Shown piece after piece: positions 8,412 to 17,743 of a stretch of 64,000 nucleotides of DNA. The position numbers were made by a program, and so were the translations under genes. Positions within the stretch are counted from its first letter, which is position 1. Every line of letters starts with the position of its first letter. Location of the stretch: NCBI GenBank assembly GCA_003214465.1, contig QCLO01000003.1:83451-147450 (forward strand), read 5' to 3'. Source of the stretch: Acidimicrobiales bacterium AG-414-N20 (GTDB lineage: Bacteria; Actinomycetota; Acidimicrobiia; Acidimicrobiales; MedAcidi-G1). The notes beneath the pieces are model-generated. The model was given only the letters and a program-made list of their open reading frames with translations. It made no database searches and was not told where the DNA came from.

Positions 8412-9677
8412 ATGCACGATCATTCCTTCATTGTTGTGAGATTATTTGACGTGCGTAAGAAATTCCTTCAAGAACCTGTACACAACGATTCATACAGATG
8501 GGTGATTTTTTCTGGTGTTTTCGGTGTTTACCTTGGATTTGGCATGGTAGCTATGTCATTAGCCCCTCTTGTAGGAGAAATACGGTCAGATTTGAATCTG
8601 ACCCGTGGAGAAATAGGAATTGCACTAGGAACATGGCAATTGATCTATATAGTCACGTCTCCAATAGCAGGACGTGTAATAGATCGTTTAGGTGTTGGTT
8701 ATTCAATGACAATTGGAGCCTCTCTAGTTTTTATAAGCGGTATCACACGTTCTTTGGCTAATGACCTCACGACTTTATGTATGGCAGTAGCCTTTTTTGG
8801 AATTGGAGGACCTTTAGTATCCGCTTGTGCACCGACTGCAGTTGGTTTTTGGTTCACAAATGAACGAGAAAGAAAATTTGCAGTAGGGGCTTACACGGCT
8901 GCCCCTGCAGTCGGGAGCATCTTAGTTCTCGTCATGTCAAATTCACTTTTGATGCCTTTAACTGACTCATGGCGTTGGACAATTGCAATTGAAACACTTG
9001 TAATCGCTTTTGCCTTACTTTTTTGGATATTCATAGCCGAATTTAAAATTGAAAAAGATCATGTTCGTAAAAGAGAGGGAAATAAAACATTCCTGATTTG
9101 GAAATCTATAGTCATTTCAAAAGAAATTAAAATCATATTTCTTTTAGGAATCACCGTGTTCTTTTTATCGCACGGGTTGGGTGGATGGATGCCTGAGATC
9201 CTTAGAGAACACATTGGATTTTCTTCTATGGCGGCATCAAACTGGACTGCAGCAAGTTTAGGAATAGGAATTCTCATATCACTATTGCTCCCGTCGCGTA
9301 CACGAAGAGAAAACTTTTCTTTTATTCTCACTAGCCTCCTTTTGGTTATTGTTCTCTCCTTGGTCGCAATCATTTTTCTACCAAGCTATATGACCCCGTT
9401 ATCAGTAATGATTGCTGGTTCCAGATCAGCATTAATACCGCTGGTAATTCTCGCTCTGATGGAGTCACCTAAGTTGAATATTAAACAAATGGGAACCGCT
9501 TACGGCCTTTGGTTTGCAAGTGCGGAAATTGGCGGTGTCTTAGGGCCAGTAACAGCAGGAAGAATGGCTGATTCGACCTTTGGGTATGACGGAGTCTTGT
9601 GGCTGATGGTCGCAGTTTGTCTAATGATGATTCTTTTGGCTTACGCTTTGCGTATAAGAACAGATGAAAGTAACTGA
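8412..9677 (+). CDS. MFS transporter (12 TM)
   Basis: This is a 421-aa major facilitator with about twelve hydrophobic segments. A motif-A-like loop (IAGRVIDRLGVGYS) follows the second helix, and a central cytoplasmic loop (EFKIEKDHVRKREGNKTF) divides two six-helix halves. The substrate is not readable from the sequence. Its 3' end overlaps the arylsulfatase start by 14 nt, so it may import a sulfate ester or export the desulfated product. The extreme N-terminus is uncertain, because the region before VIFSGVFGVYLGFGM is unusually long. Confidence 0.88.
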   Translation: MHDHSFIVVRLFDVRKKFLQEPVHNDSYRWVIFSGVFGVYLGFGMVAMSLAPLVGEIRSDLNLTRGEIGIALGTWQLIYIVTSPIAGRVIDRLGVGYSMTIGASLVFISGITRSLANDLTTLCMAVAFFGIGGPLVSACAPTAVGFWFTNERERKFAVGAYTAAPAVGSILVLVMSNSLLMPLTDSWRWTIAIETLVIAFALLFWIFIAEFKIEKDHVRKREGNKTFLIWKSIVISKEIKIIFLLGITVFFLSHGLGGWMPEILREHIGFSSMAASNWTAASLGIGILISLLLPSRTRRENFSFILTSLLLVIVLSLVAIIFLPSYMTPLSVMIAGSRSALIPLVILALMESPKLNIKQMGTAYGLWFASAEIGGVLGPVTAGRMADSTFGYDGVLWLMVAVCLMMILLAYALRIRTDESN

Positions 9678-12024
9678 CATGTTCAAAAAAATGACAGCCA
9701 GAAATGACAAAGGGAAAAATTTGAATAGGGCATACTCAGGATTCGAAGGAGAAATCGGACTTACACACTCGACCTCTTCGCCATCTTGGCCACAAAGAAA
9801 TGAACCTCACGAAGGTGCCCCTAATGTTCTTATAGTTCTATGCGACGATCTTGGTTTTTCAGATCTAGGTTCGTATGGTTCTGAGATTGAAACACCTAAT
9901 TTGGATGCTCTAGCAGCTGAAGGTCTTAGGTATACCAATTTTCATGTGAATCCAATGTGTTCCCCAACACGGGCTTCCTTATTGACTGGTTTAAATTCTC
10001 ATTTAGCTGGACTAGCTACTGTCTGCCATGCAGACCCTGGTTTTCCTGGATATGCAGCATCCATTCGAAGTGATACTGCAACTTTGGCTGAGATCCTCTC
10101 AGACAATGGATGGGCAACCCTTATGGTTGGCAAATGGCATTTAACTCCTGACAACACTCTTTCAGAAGCTGGACCGAAAAATTCTTGGCCTTGTCAACGC
10201 GGTTTTGATCGTTACTACGGAATACTTGATGGTTTTACAAACTTTCATCAGCCGCATCGTTTATATGAAGACAATCATGTAGTGCAGGTTGATTCATATC
10301 CGGAAAACTATTTTTTTACTGATGACCTAACCGACCATGCATTGAACATGATAAAAGAGGTGAGAATAGGACACCCAAAAAAACCGTGGTTTATGTATTT
10401 TTCGCACGGAGCTGTACACGCCCCTCTTCAAGCGCCTGAAAAAGACATAAAGAAATATGAAGGAATGTATAACAGAGGATGGGACAAAATCAGAGCAGAG
10501 CGCTACGAACGTCAGATTTCATCCCGATTGATCCCAGAGGGAACAGTTTTACCTCCAAGGAATACAGAAAAGAACTATTCAGTAAGCCCGTGGGATGAAT
10601 TAAGTGAAATGGAAAAGGAGACTTTTGCCCGATATCAGGAGATTTATGCGGCAATGGTTGACAATGTCGATCAGAATTTTGGAAAGTTACGACAAGAACT
10701 AGAAGCGATGGGAGAGTGGGAAAACACCGTTGTGATTTTCACTTCAGATAATGGCGCGAGTAGAGAAGGTTTGGATAATGGAACATCGGCATATTTTAGA
10801 ACCCTAATAAGCCAAGTTAGAAAGAATCCTCTTGATTCACTAAAGGTTGACAATTCAAGATTGGATCTACTAGGCGGTCCACAAGCATTGGCTCATTATC
10901 CAAATGGCTGGGCAATGGCCTCTAATACTCCATTCCGCTTGTACAAAACAAACACCCATCAAGGAGGCCATCAAGTTCCATTGATAATTTCAAAAGGTGA
11001 TGGTTTGAATGACAGGGGATCAATCAGAAAGCAATATCAACACGTGACTGATCTTCTACCCACGATCCTCGAAATGCTTGAAGTCAAAATCCCACAAGAG
11101 CGAAAAGGTCAAAAGTTGGTGCCACCTAGTGGCAATAGCTTCCTTGAGTCATTGAATGACGAAGAGGCTGAAAGTACCCACAGATTGCAGTACTACGAGC
11201 AAGAAGGGCATAGGGGGATTTATCGAGAAGGATGGTCGGCGGTGACCTGTCATCAGAAAAGGACTTCATTTGAAGAGGACAAATGGGAACTTTTTGATCT
11301 ATCAACCGATCCAACAGAAACTCAGGATCTATCGGATTTACACCCCGAAGTTCTATCTGAATTGAAAGATATTTGGGAACAAGAAGCATGGGCTAACCAA
11401 GTATTTCCACTTGATGAAGGTACAGGTTTAAAAAATATCGTCCGTCCACAATGGGAGGAAGAACTTGAAAGAACGCAGTCCTTCTTACCAGGCACTCCGA
11501 CAGTGGAAAGATACAGATCTCTTAAGTTGATTAATGCCCGTTCCTTTGAAATCATCATTTCGCTCGATTACAAGAAAGGCGATGAAGGGATACTCGTGGC
11601 TCACGGGGATCAGGGAGGGGGATACTCTATTTATATAGAAAATGGAGAGCTTTATCATGTCCATAATGGCTATGGGACTATGACTGAGGTTCCTTGTGGA
11701 GATCTTGTAGAAGGTGTAACAGAAATAAAATTGAAAGTCGAAGCAATGGGAGATTTGAAATGGAATACGCAGGTATATGTAGAGGATTCCATGGTTGCAG
11801 ATACTCCCGATCTTCCTGTACTGACAGCGATGGCTCCATTTGAAGGAATAGATGTTGGGATTGATAGAAGATCACCAGTTTCATGGGCCTTGTACGAACG
11901 ACATGGAACATTTCCCTACAAAGGTATTTTAAATTCGGTTACGTATGTGCCTGGGGAACTAGGCCCTGACGCGGGAAGTAGATGGATTGATTTATTAAGG
12001 GATTCTGGAGTCAAATATGAGTAA
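9664..12024 (+). CDS. Type I (formylglycine) arylsulfatase
   Basis: This hydrolyses sulfate esters with a formylglycine made from Cys99 in the motif C99-S-P-T-R-A-S-L-L-T-G. Calcium-binding Asp61/Asp62 lie in VLCDDLGFSDLGSYG, VGKWHL comes next, and FTSDNGAS is the second metal site. A C-terminal domain from about residue 600 to the end (SFEIIISLDYKKGDEGILVAHGDQGGGYS) looks like the beta-rich extension of large arylsulfatases. No signal peptide is visible, so a cytoplasmic location is likely. A formylglycine-generating enzyme is required but is not in the window. An alternative start is ATG at 9679. The MFS gene overlaps upstream and the isochorismatase-fold gene overlaps its end by 8 nt, which points to a sulfate-ester operon. 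Confidence 0.95.
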   Translation: MKVTDMFKKMTARNDKGKNLNRAYSGFEGEIGLTHSTSSPSWPQRNEPHEGAPNVLIVLCDDLGFSDLGSYGSEIETPNLDALAAEGLRYTNFHVNPMCSPTRASLLTGLNSHLAGLATVCHADPGFPGYAASIRSDTATLAEILSDNGWATLMVGKWHLTPDNTLSEAGPKNSWPCQRGFDRYYGILDGFTNFHQPHRLYEDNHVVQVDSYPENYFFTDDLTDHALNMIKEVRIGHPKKPWFMYFSHGAVHAPLQAPEKDIKKYEGMYNRGWDKIRAERYERQISSRLIPEGTVLPPRNTEKNYSVSPWDELSEMEKETFARYQEIYAAMVDNVDQNFGKLRQELEAMGEWENTVVIFTSDNGASREGLDNGTSAYFRTLISQVRKNPLDSLKVDNSRLDLLGGPQALAHYPNGWAMASNTPFRLYKTNTHQGGHQVPLIISKGDGLNDRGSIRKQYQHVTDLLPTILEMLEVKIPQERKGQKLVPPSGNSFLESLNDEEAESTHRLQYYEQEGHRGIYREGWSAVTCHQKRTSFEEDKWELFDLSTDPTETQDLSDLHPEVLSELKDIWEQEAWANQVFPLDEGTGLKNIVRPQWEEELERTQSFLPGTPTVERYRSLKLINARSFEIIISLDYKKGDEGILVAHGDQGGGYSIYIENGELYHVHNGYGTMTEVPCGDLVEGVTEIKLKVEAMGDLKWNTQVYVEDSMVADTPDLPVLTAMAPFEGIDVGIDRRSPVSWALYERHGTFPYKGILNSVTYVPGELGPDAGSRWIDLLRDSGVKYE

Positions 12025-12643
12025 CGACCATCACAAAATAAAAGATTTAGTGGACCCTAACCATACAGCTTTACTTTTGGTGGAATGTCAAAACGGAGTT
12101 ATAGGCGAAAAGTCTAGTTTTCCAGCTCTTGCAGAAGCCTCTAAAAATATGCTTGCCAACTTAGGAAAGCTCGCACAAGCAGCAAGAAATTCAAAAATAA
12201 AAGTAATTCATGGATTAGCAATGGTAAGAGAAGATGGTTGGGGATCAAATAATAATGCTCGACTTTTTGGCGCTGCTCGTCGCTCACCTATAAAGCAGTT
12301 GCCTGATTCTGAAGCAGTAGAACCAATAAAAGAAATAGGTTTCGATAGCGAATCAGACGTCCTCCTTCCTAGGCTTCATGGTCTCTCACCGACATCGGGA
12401 ACCGAATTAGACGCTTTGTTCAGAAACGAAGAAATTTCTACAGTGGTTGTAAGTGGAGTCTCTTTAAATGTCGCTGTGCAAAATTGTGTTTTCGATCTAA
12501 TAAACAATGGTTACCAAGTCGTAGTTCCTGTAGATGCCGTAGCAGGTGTGCCGTTCGAATATGGAGAAACAATTATTGAAAACACTCTTGCGGTTTTAGC
12601 CACATTGACCGATGTTGAATCATTAATAAAAGTTTGGTCTTAA
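12017..12643 (+). CDS. Isochorismatase-fold protein with replaced catalytic triad
   Basis: The fold is that of cysteine hydrolases: HTALLLVECQNGVIG at the start and STVVVSGVSLNVAVQNCVFDLINNGYQVVVPVDAVAG near the end. The usual Asp-Lys-Cys triad is not present at the expected positions. Asp is Glu23, Lys appears to be Arg119 and Cys is Ala153; Cys157 lies four residues further on. I recall a subfamily with this same pattern, so this may be a family trait and not decay. It may act as a non-hydrolytic binding protein or use different chemistry. Its start overlaps the sulfatase end by 8 nt, so translation is coupled. Confidence 0.82.
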   Translation: MSNDHHKIKDLVDPNHTALLLVECQNGVIGEKSSFPALAEASKNMLANLGKLAQAARNSKIKVIHGLAMVREDGWGSNNNARLFGAARRSPIKQLPDSEAVEPIKEIGFDSESDVLLPRLHGLSPTSGTELDALFRNEEISTVVVSGVSLNVAVQNCVFDLINNGYQVVVPVDAVAGVPFEYGETIIENTLAVLATLTDVESLIKVWS

Positions 12644-12651
12644 CGGAAATT

Positions 12652-13902
12652 TTAAATCTGGTTATTATCTAGTCTTGATTTCTTAAAAATACTGACAAGT
12701 ATAGAAATTCCGATTCCGACAAGAACGCCTCTTTCCACATGGGGTGAAAGAGTTAGTGTTGCGATAAAAGTACTCCAGGTGATAAATGCGTCGGAAGCAG
12801 AGTCACGAATTGAAAATAAGAGTTTCTTTGGCCGAATAAGTCCTATTACCGCAGCGATCACTACAGCGCCGAGGGTTGCTTCTGGTAGTCGATCCAAAAT
12901 ATTAGCGAATGGTAAGAAAACACAGACCACGACCCCAGTTATCAAACCCGACCACTTGCTTTGAGCGCCGGAGAGCTTGTTAAGAGAGGATCTGCTAAAT
13001 GAACCTCCAACAGGTAGCGCGCCTGAAAAAGCAGAGGCCACATTTGCTAGTCCTTGGCTGACAAATTCACGGTTAGCACTCCATCTCTGATTCTCTTGCG
13101 AAGCAAATATTCTTGAGATTGAAGCCGGTTCAGCAAAACCAATAAGAGCAATAACAATTCCTGATAGTAAAAGCTCATCTATGGAACTCCAAGGCAATTC
13201 GAATCCAAGATTAGGAATGCCCGTAGGTATTTCTCCTACAACAGGGCCTTTGTAATCACCTAAATGGCTATAGATGGATCCGCCGACAAGTACAAGAAGT
13301 GCACCGGGAAAAAGCTTGTGCAGATATTTACCGGCAATTATAAGAAAAATGGTCACCCCAGAGATCAGTAAGGATTCGATTTCCCAATTTTCAAAATCAC
13401 TTAAAGATCTATAGGCGCGATTTAAAGTCCCATTTGCATCAATCTCATTTCCTACAGTTTTAGGGATTTGAGAAGCAATAATTAGTATTACAGCTGCCGA
13501 AGTGAAACCTGTTACTACAGGTGCATTCATGAAGTAAACGATCTTACCCATTCTTAGAAATCCAAAAATAAGTCGTGAAATTCCAACTATTAAAGCTAGT
13601 AAGGCTGCAAGTTCTACATATTGTGTTGTACCTGAATCAGCTAGTCCATTCAGCGCTCCTAGAGTTAGAAGACTTGTAAGTGCTACAGGTCCTGTTTGTA
13701 AATAAGGAGACGAAGCTACAAAGGCCGCAAAAATAGGCGGTAAAGCTGATGCAAAAAGACCAATCTCTGGTGGTAGACCTGCGAGTTCTGCATAAGCCAT
13801 TGACTGAGGAATAAGCAGTAAAGCGACACTTACTCCAGCTAATACATCTCCAAATATCATGCGATCAGCATTTCTCAGTTTCTCTGTTGCTGAATATCGC
13901 AT
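12652..13902 (-). CDS. SulP family anion/sulfate permease lacking a STAS domain
   Basis: This SLC26/SulP-type transporter moves sulfate, bicarbonate or other anions. Typical motifs are GDVLAGVSVALLLIPQSMAYAELAG at the first helix, GLFASALPPIFAAFVASSPYLQTGPVALTSLL and GFAEPASISRIFA. It has about 12-14 membrane segments. At 416 aa it ends directly after the membrane domain (ISILVSIFKKSRLDNNQI), so the cytoplasmic STAS domain of canonical 500-600 aa members is missing. It converges on the sulfatase operon with an 8-nt gap. A link to sulfate released by the sulfatase is plausible but inferred. Confidence 0.92.
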   Translation of the reverse strand: MRYSATEKLRNADRMIFGDVLAGVSVALLLIPQSMAYAELAGLPPEIGLFASALPPIFAAFVASSPYLQTGPVALTSLLTLGALNGLADSGTTQYVELAALLALIVGISRLIFGFLRMGKIVYFMNAPVVTGFTSAAVILIIASQIPKTVGNEIDANGTLNRAYRSLSDFENWEIESLLISGVTIFLIIAGKYLHKLFPGALLVLVGGSIYSHLGDYKGPVVGEIPTGIPNLGFELPWSSIDELLLSGIVIALIGFAEPASISRIFASQENQRWSANREFVSQGLANVASAFSGALPVGGSFSRSSLNKLSGAQSKWSGLITGVVVCVFLPFANILDRLPEATLGAVVIAAVIGLIRPKKLLFSIRDSASDAFITWSTFIATLTLSPHVERGVLVGIGISILVSIFKKSRLDNNQI

Positions 13903-13984
13903 TCAGAAACCATATGTCTTAAAAGTCTTAATACACATCTATTGCTTCAAGTTTCTTCTCTTAACTGCAAGTAGCGTCAAGCAT

Positions 13985-14815
13985 GTGAATAATTTGGATC
14001 CTTGGGTTTCGAGAAATGATATAGAAACTGACGAAATTCCAATACTTCCTGCGGCGACTATGGTTCTTTTAGATGATCGTCCAGACCTTCAGGTTTTGAT
14101 GCTTCTTAGAAATGACTCTTCCGGATTCGTTGCAAGTCATACGATTTTTCCTGGCGGTGCGATTGAACAGGATGACAGAAACTACATTTGGGATGATCTT
14201 GTTTCAGGTCTAACGAACGAAGAAGCAGACGCACAACTACGGACAGATGAAGCGAGGTGTTATTGGATTGCTGCTATCAGAGAAACTATTGAAGAGGTCG
14301 GCGTAGTTATCGGAAGTCATGAAGATGAGTTGCTGGAATATCGACAGTCTTTAGAAGATGGGTCATCAAAATTTTCACAAATTATTTCACAAAACCAGCT
14401 TTCTTTAGATCTGACAGGAATTAAACCGATAAGTAGATGGATCACTCCGAAGGGAGGACCTAGGAGGTATGACACTTATTTTTTCATAGCTCAGTCACGC
14501 AGCTCAGTCACTCCTCGAGTTGATGGTAAGGAGGCCGTTGAAGCTTTCTGGATTAGCCCATCAGACGCTCTTAATAAATGGGAAGCAGGGGAACTGACCA
14601 TGATCAGCCCCACACTTGCGACACTTCAGCAATTGCAAACATATACAAATGTAGATGAGGTTTTTACAGTTCTTAACTCGAAGCCTTCACCGGAAAACAT
14701 CAGAATTGTTGATGAGTCAAAAGCTCTTCCGTTATTTCCAAATGATGAGAACTACAGAGCTTCTTATACATGGCCAGCTTTAGGCTGGACTTGGCTACCA
14801 AAACAGGATCATTAG
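13985..14815 (+). CDS. Nudix hydrolase with expanded Nudix box (NUDT19-like)
   Basis: The sequence contains FPGGAIEQDD followed, after an insert of about 45 residues, by the core Nudix helix RETIEEVGVVIG. A split box of this kind is known from the NUDT19/RP2p type, which cleaves CoA and acyl-CoA, so a CoA diphosphatase role is possible. The RWITPKGGPRRYDTYFFIA block is typical of this subgroup. I placed the start at GTG 13985 (residues MNNLDPW); the frame stays open upstream to 13859, inside the divergent SulP gene, but that part does not look like family sequence. No ribosome site is evident. Confidence 0.8.
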   Translation: MNNLDPWVSRNDIETDEIPILPAATMVLLDDRPDLQVLMLLRNDSSGFVASHTIFPGGAIEQDDRNYIWDDLVSGLTNEEADAQLRTDEARCYWIAAIRETIEEVGVVIGSHEDELLEYRQSLEDGSSKFSQIISQNQLSLDLTGIKPISRWITPKGGPRRYDTYFFIAQSRSSVTPRVDGKEAVEAFWISPSDALNKWEAGELTMISPTLATLQQLQTYTNVDEVFTVLNSKPSPENIRIVDESKALPLFPNDENYRASYTWPALGWTWLPKQDH

Positions 14816-14877
14816 AATGTTATTTGTTTTAGAGGTCTCGATTATTCAAATTAGAGAAAACGAAAAGGATTGAAAAT

Positions 14878-15516
14878 TTGAGTACGCACATTACAGGAGA
14901 TGAAGCTAGCTATAGACGTTTAATAGACTCCGTTGCTCCAGTAGCTATCTTTTTACTACTCAACAGATTCGCCGGTCTTGGTTGGGCTGTGGGTGGAGCT
15001 ACTGTTTGGGGAATTCAGGCAGCAGTGCGACGAAGCCTTAGAGGAGAGGCGGTAGGGAAGTTTCTGCCTTTACTAATTGTTTATTTGTTAGTGAGAGGTC
15101 TGATAGGAATAATCACTGATTCAGAAGATGTCTATTTTGGCATAGGAATAGCTACAAAGGCTGCAATCGGTTTGGGACTTATAGCAACTGTGCTCCTCAA
15201 GCGTTCTTTTTTAAGCCAGGTTCTACCTGTTGTTCTTCCATTTAAGAAAGAGACGATTAAACACGAGGTATTTTCTAGAGTTATGTCGCAGATGACAGTC
15301 TTATTAGGGCTTTATCAAATTCTGACATCTATTTGGGATGTCTGGTTATATAGACATACATCTGTAGACGGCTATGTAGTGATCAGAAGTTTAGTTGGTT
15401 TTCCAGCGGGCTTCGTCGCTAGCTTCATTGCTCTTTTATATCTAGATCGATCTCTAAGAAAAGCTGATGGCTTTGAAGGATTTGTAGATCTACTAGAAAT
15501 AGAAGAAAAAAAATGA
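14878..15516 (+). CDS. DUF3159/VC0807-like polytopic membrane protein
   Basis: This is a 212-aa protein with about six hydrophobic segments. It opens with the characteristic block SVAPVAIFLLLNRFAGLGWAVGGATVWG, followed by LPLLIVYLLVRGLIGIITDSEDVYFGIGI. Similar membrane proteins are common in actinobacteria and have no assigned function. The start is TTG at 14878 with a weak AAGGA site upstream. It follows the Nudix gene by 62 nt and converges on the P450 gene with a 10-nt gap. Confidence 0.7.
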   Translation: MSTHITGDEASYRRLIDSVAPVAIFLLLNRFAGLGWAVGGATVWGIQAAVRRSLRGEAVGKFLPLLIVYLLVRGLIGIITDSEDVYFGIGIATKAAIGLGLIATVLLKRSFLSQVLPVVLPFKKETIKHEVFSRVMSQMTVLLGLYQILTSIWDVWLYRHTSVDGYVVIRSLVGFPAGFVASFIALLYLDRSLRKADGFEGFVDLLEIEEKK

Positions 15517-15526
15517 TACTAAAACT

Positions 15527-16726
15527 TTAATTTTCTTCGAGGACTATGTGAGCTTCACGAAGACCATAGACAAAAGAATTTGGCATCTCGACTGGGGGGT
15601 TATTTTCATCAAGTGACAGATTTTTAAAACGCTTTAAAAATTCCTCGAAGAAAATTTTTATTTCCAATCTTGCCAGAGATGCTCCTAAACAAAAATGAGT
15701 TCCATGACCAAAAGACAGATGGTGATTTGGGTTTCTGTCAACTTTGAGAGTCTCGGGATCATCAAAATGATCTGAATCTCTATTAGCAGATGAGTACATA
15801 AGTACCACTTGATCACCTTGTTTGATTTGCACGTCATTGACTGTGACATTTTCAGTAGCCACTCGACACATATTATGAATTGGAGTAACGAATCTTATAA
15901 ATTCTTCAACGGCTATTGAAATATCGTCCATTCGCCGTAGGTCGTTCCAAACGGTTTCATTTTTGGCTAGCTCTACCAAAGTTCTCGCTATTACCGTGCG
16001 AGTTGTTTCTGCACCGCCATCAAGCATTAATAGACAATCAGAAATTATCTGGTCTAAACCAAAAGGATGGTCGTCCAAACCTTTTAGTTCTGTGTCAACC
16101 CATTTAGACATGACATCATCGGCGGGGCATTCCTTTTTACTTTCGTAAAGATGACTACAAGCATCAGCGAATTCAAAAACCGCAGTAATTCCTTCATCGT
16201 TCATATATTCGGGTCCACCTCCTAAGGCAATTGACCTTTCAGACCACTCTGCAAGCTTGGGCCACATTTCATTAGGAAAACCAAGGAAAAGACCAATCAT
16301 TTGGGCTGGAAGCGGGGCTGCCAACTCAGAAATAACTTCAGCTCTTCCTGCTGTAGCAACATTGTCTAATAATTCTTTAACTGTTTCTCGAATATGTTCT
16401 TCCCAAGTCAGCACTGCCTTAGGGGTGAAACGACGTGATACCAAATTGCGACGTATGACATGGTGCGGGTCGTCAAGTCCTATTATCGATGGATCTGCTG
16501 GAATGTTGGGCCGGTAGCCCCCCTTCTTCGTATCTGAAGAAATAAACCTTTTTTTATCCCGTTCTATAGAGACAATGTCGTCATAACGAGACACTCCCCA
16601 TAGTTCATTTTTTGCATCCCAGAAAATGGGTTCATTATTACGCAACCAAGCAAAAGTATCGTATGGAGAGTTAACGTAAAATTCTCCATCTAGAAGATTT
16701 ATTTCGGGCCTATCGCCAGAGGTCAT
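15527..16726 (-). CDS. Cytochrome P450
   Basis: This is a soluble class I-type bacterial P450 of about 400 aa. The heme-binding loop FGHGTHFCLGASLARLE carries the thiolate Cys near residue 346. The I-helix oxygen-activation motif is LDGGAETTRTV, and the ExxR motif is in EEFIRFVTP. No ferredoxin or ferredoxin reductase is adjacent. The substrate is unknown; the closest feel is of the terpene/steroid-acting actinobacterial CYPs. ATG at 16726 is chosen, with TTG at 16744 as alternative; neither has a clear ribosome site. Confidence 0.95.
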   Translation of the reverse strand: MTSGDRPEINLLDGEFYVNSPYDTFAWLRNNEPIFWDAKNELWGVSRYDDIVSIERDKKRFISSDTKKGGYRPNIPADPSIIGLDDPHHVIRRNLVSRRFTPKAVLTWEEHIRETVKELLDNVATAGRAEVISELAAPLPAQMIGLFLGFPNEMWPKLAEWSERSIALGGGPEYMNDEGITAVFEFADACSHLYESKKECPADDVMSKWVDTELKGLDDHPFGLDQIISDCLLMLDGGAETTRTVIARTLVELAKNETVWNDLRRMDDISIAVEEFIRFVTPIHNMCRVATENVTVNDVQIKQGDQVVLMYSSANRDSDHFDDPETLKVDRNPNHHLSFGHGTHFCLGASLARLEIKIFFEEFLKRFKNLSLDENNPPVEMPNSFVYGLREAHIVLEEN

Positions 16727-16828
16727 ATTCTGATCGTATTGCAAATAGCCGTATTTGTCTCATCACTTAATATTGCAAAGTAGTTCCGGAGTGTTAGAAA
16801 TATGTAAAGGTTTAAAGGAGTATCACAA

Positions 16829-17743
16829 TTGGTTGAGTACGAAGAATTTTCAATGTTGAAAGAAAATGCTGATGAGGCAGGAATTTCATGGAAAGAAACG
16901 CCGAAAGTTGAGCGAAAATTCTTTACGAGTTCTCAAGGCTTTTCAATAAGTGGGATTTTTTGGGGTGGAGAGCCCCCTCAATTAATACTTCTGCACGGGG
17001 GGGCACAAAATGCTCATACATGGGACACAGTCGCTTTGGCGCTTGATATCCCACTATTAGCATTGGACCTTCCTGGTCATGGCCATTCAGATTGGAGACC
17101 TGAGTGTGACTACACTCCTTTTGTTCTTGCAGATCAAGTATCTGAGGCAATAAAATATTGGGCTCCAGAAACTGAAGCACTTGTAGGAATGTCATTAGGT
17201 GGATTAACTGCTTTATGTATAGCGGCCGACCACCCACAAATCGTGAAAAGGCTTGGAATTGTCGACGTCACACCAGGCACTGATCAGGCAAAAGCCGAAC
17301 CGATAATAAATTTTGTTTCAGGACCTGAAGTTTTTGAAAGTTTTGAAGAAATTTTAAAAAGAACTATTGAACACAACCCAACTAGATCGGAAACTTCCTT
17401 GAGACGCGGGGTTCTTCACAACGCTCACGAAGTGGAAGATGGAAAATGGTCGTGGAGGTATGACGTAGGCAGAGCATGGAAGGATAAAAACAATGAAAAC
17501 GCTTCAGAACCAATTGATTTTTCAGAATTGTGGAACAAGGTTGCTGAGATTAAATCTCCATTCCATTTATGGTTAGGTGGCGCCTGGAGCGTTGTAGGAG
17601 ACGAAGACGTTGAGAAGATGAAAAACTTGCAGCAAGAAATAGTTGTAAAAAAAGTAGAAGGAGCGGGGCATAGCATCCAAGGTGACAAGCCACTGGAACT
17701 CAAAGAACTCATAGAGGATTTACTTGATTCAAAAATAGTTTAA
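16829..17743 (+). CDS. Alpha/beta hydrolase
   Basis: The fold is clear. The oxyanion region is LILLHGGAQNAHTWD, the block LLALDLPGHGHSDW follows, the nucleophile elbow is GMSLGG (Ser122), and the C-terminal catalytic His lies in VEGAGHSIQGDKP. The 304-aa length is usual. The start is TTG at 16829 with a good AAGGAG ribosome site about 9 nt upstream. The substrate is unknown; esterase or lactonase activity is the general expectation. Its last 4 nt overlap the convergent cofC end. Confidence 0.88.
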   Translation: MVEYEEFSMLKENADEAGISWKETPKVERKFFTSSQGFSISGIFWGGEPPQLILLHGGAQNAHTWDTVALALDIPLLALDLPGHGHSDWRPECDYTPFVLADQVSEAIKYWAPETEALVGMSLGGLTALCIAADHPQIVKRLGIVDVTPGTDQAKAEPIINFVSGPEVFESFEEILKRTIEHNPTRSETSLRRGVLHNAHEVEDGKWSWRYDVGRAWKDKNNENASEPIDFSELWNKVAEIKSPFHLWLGGAWSVVGDEDVEKMKNLQQEIVVKKVEGAGHSIQGDKPLELKELIEDLLDSKIV

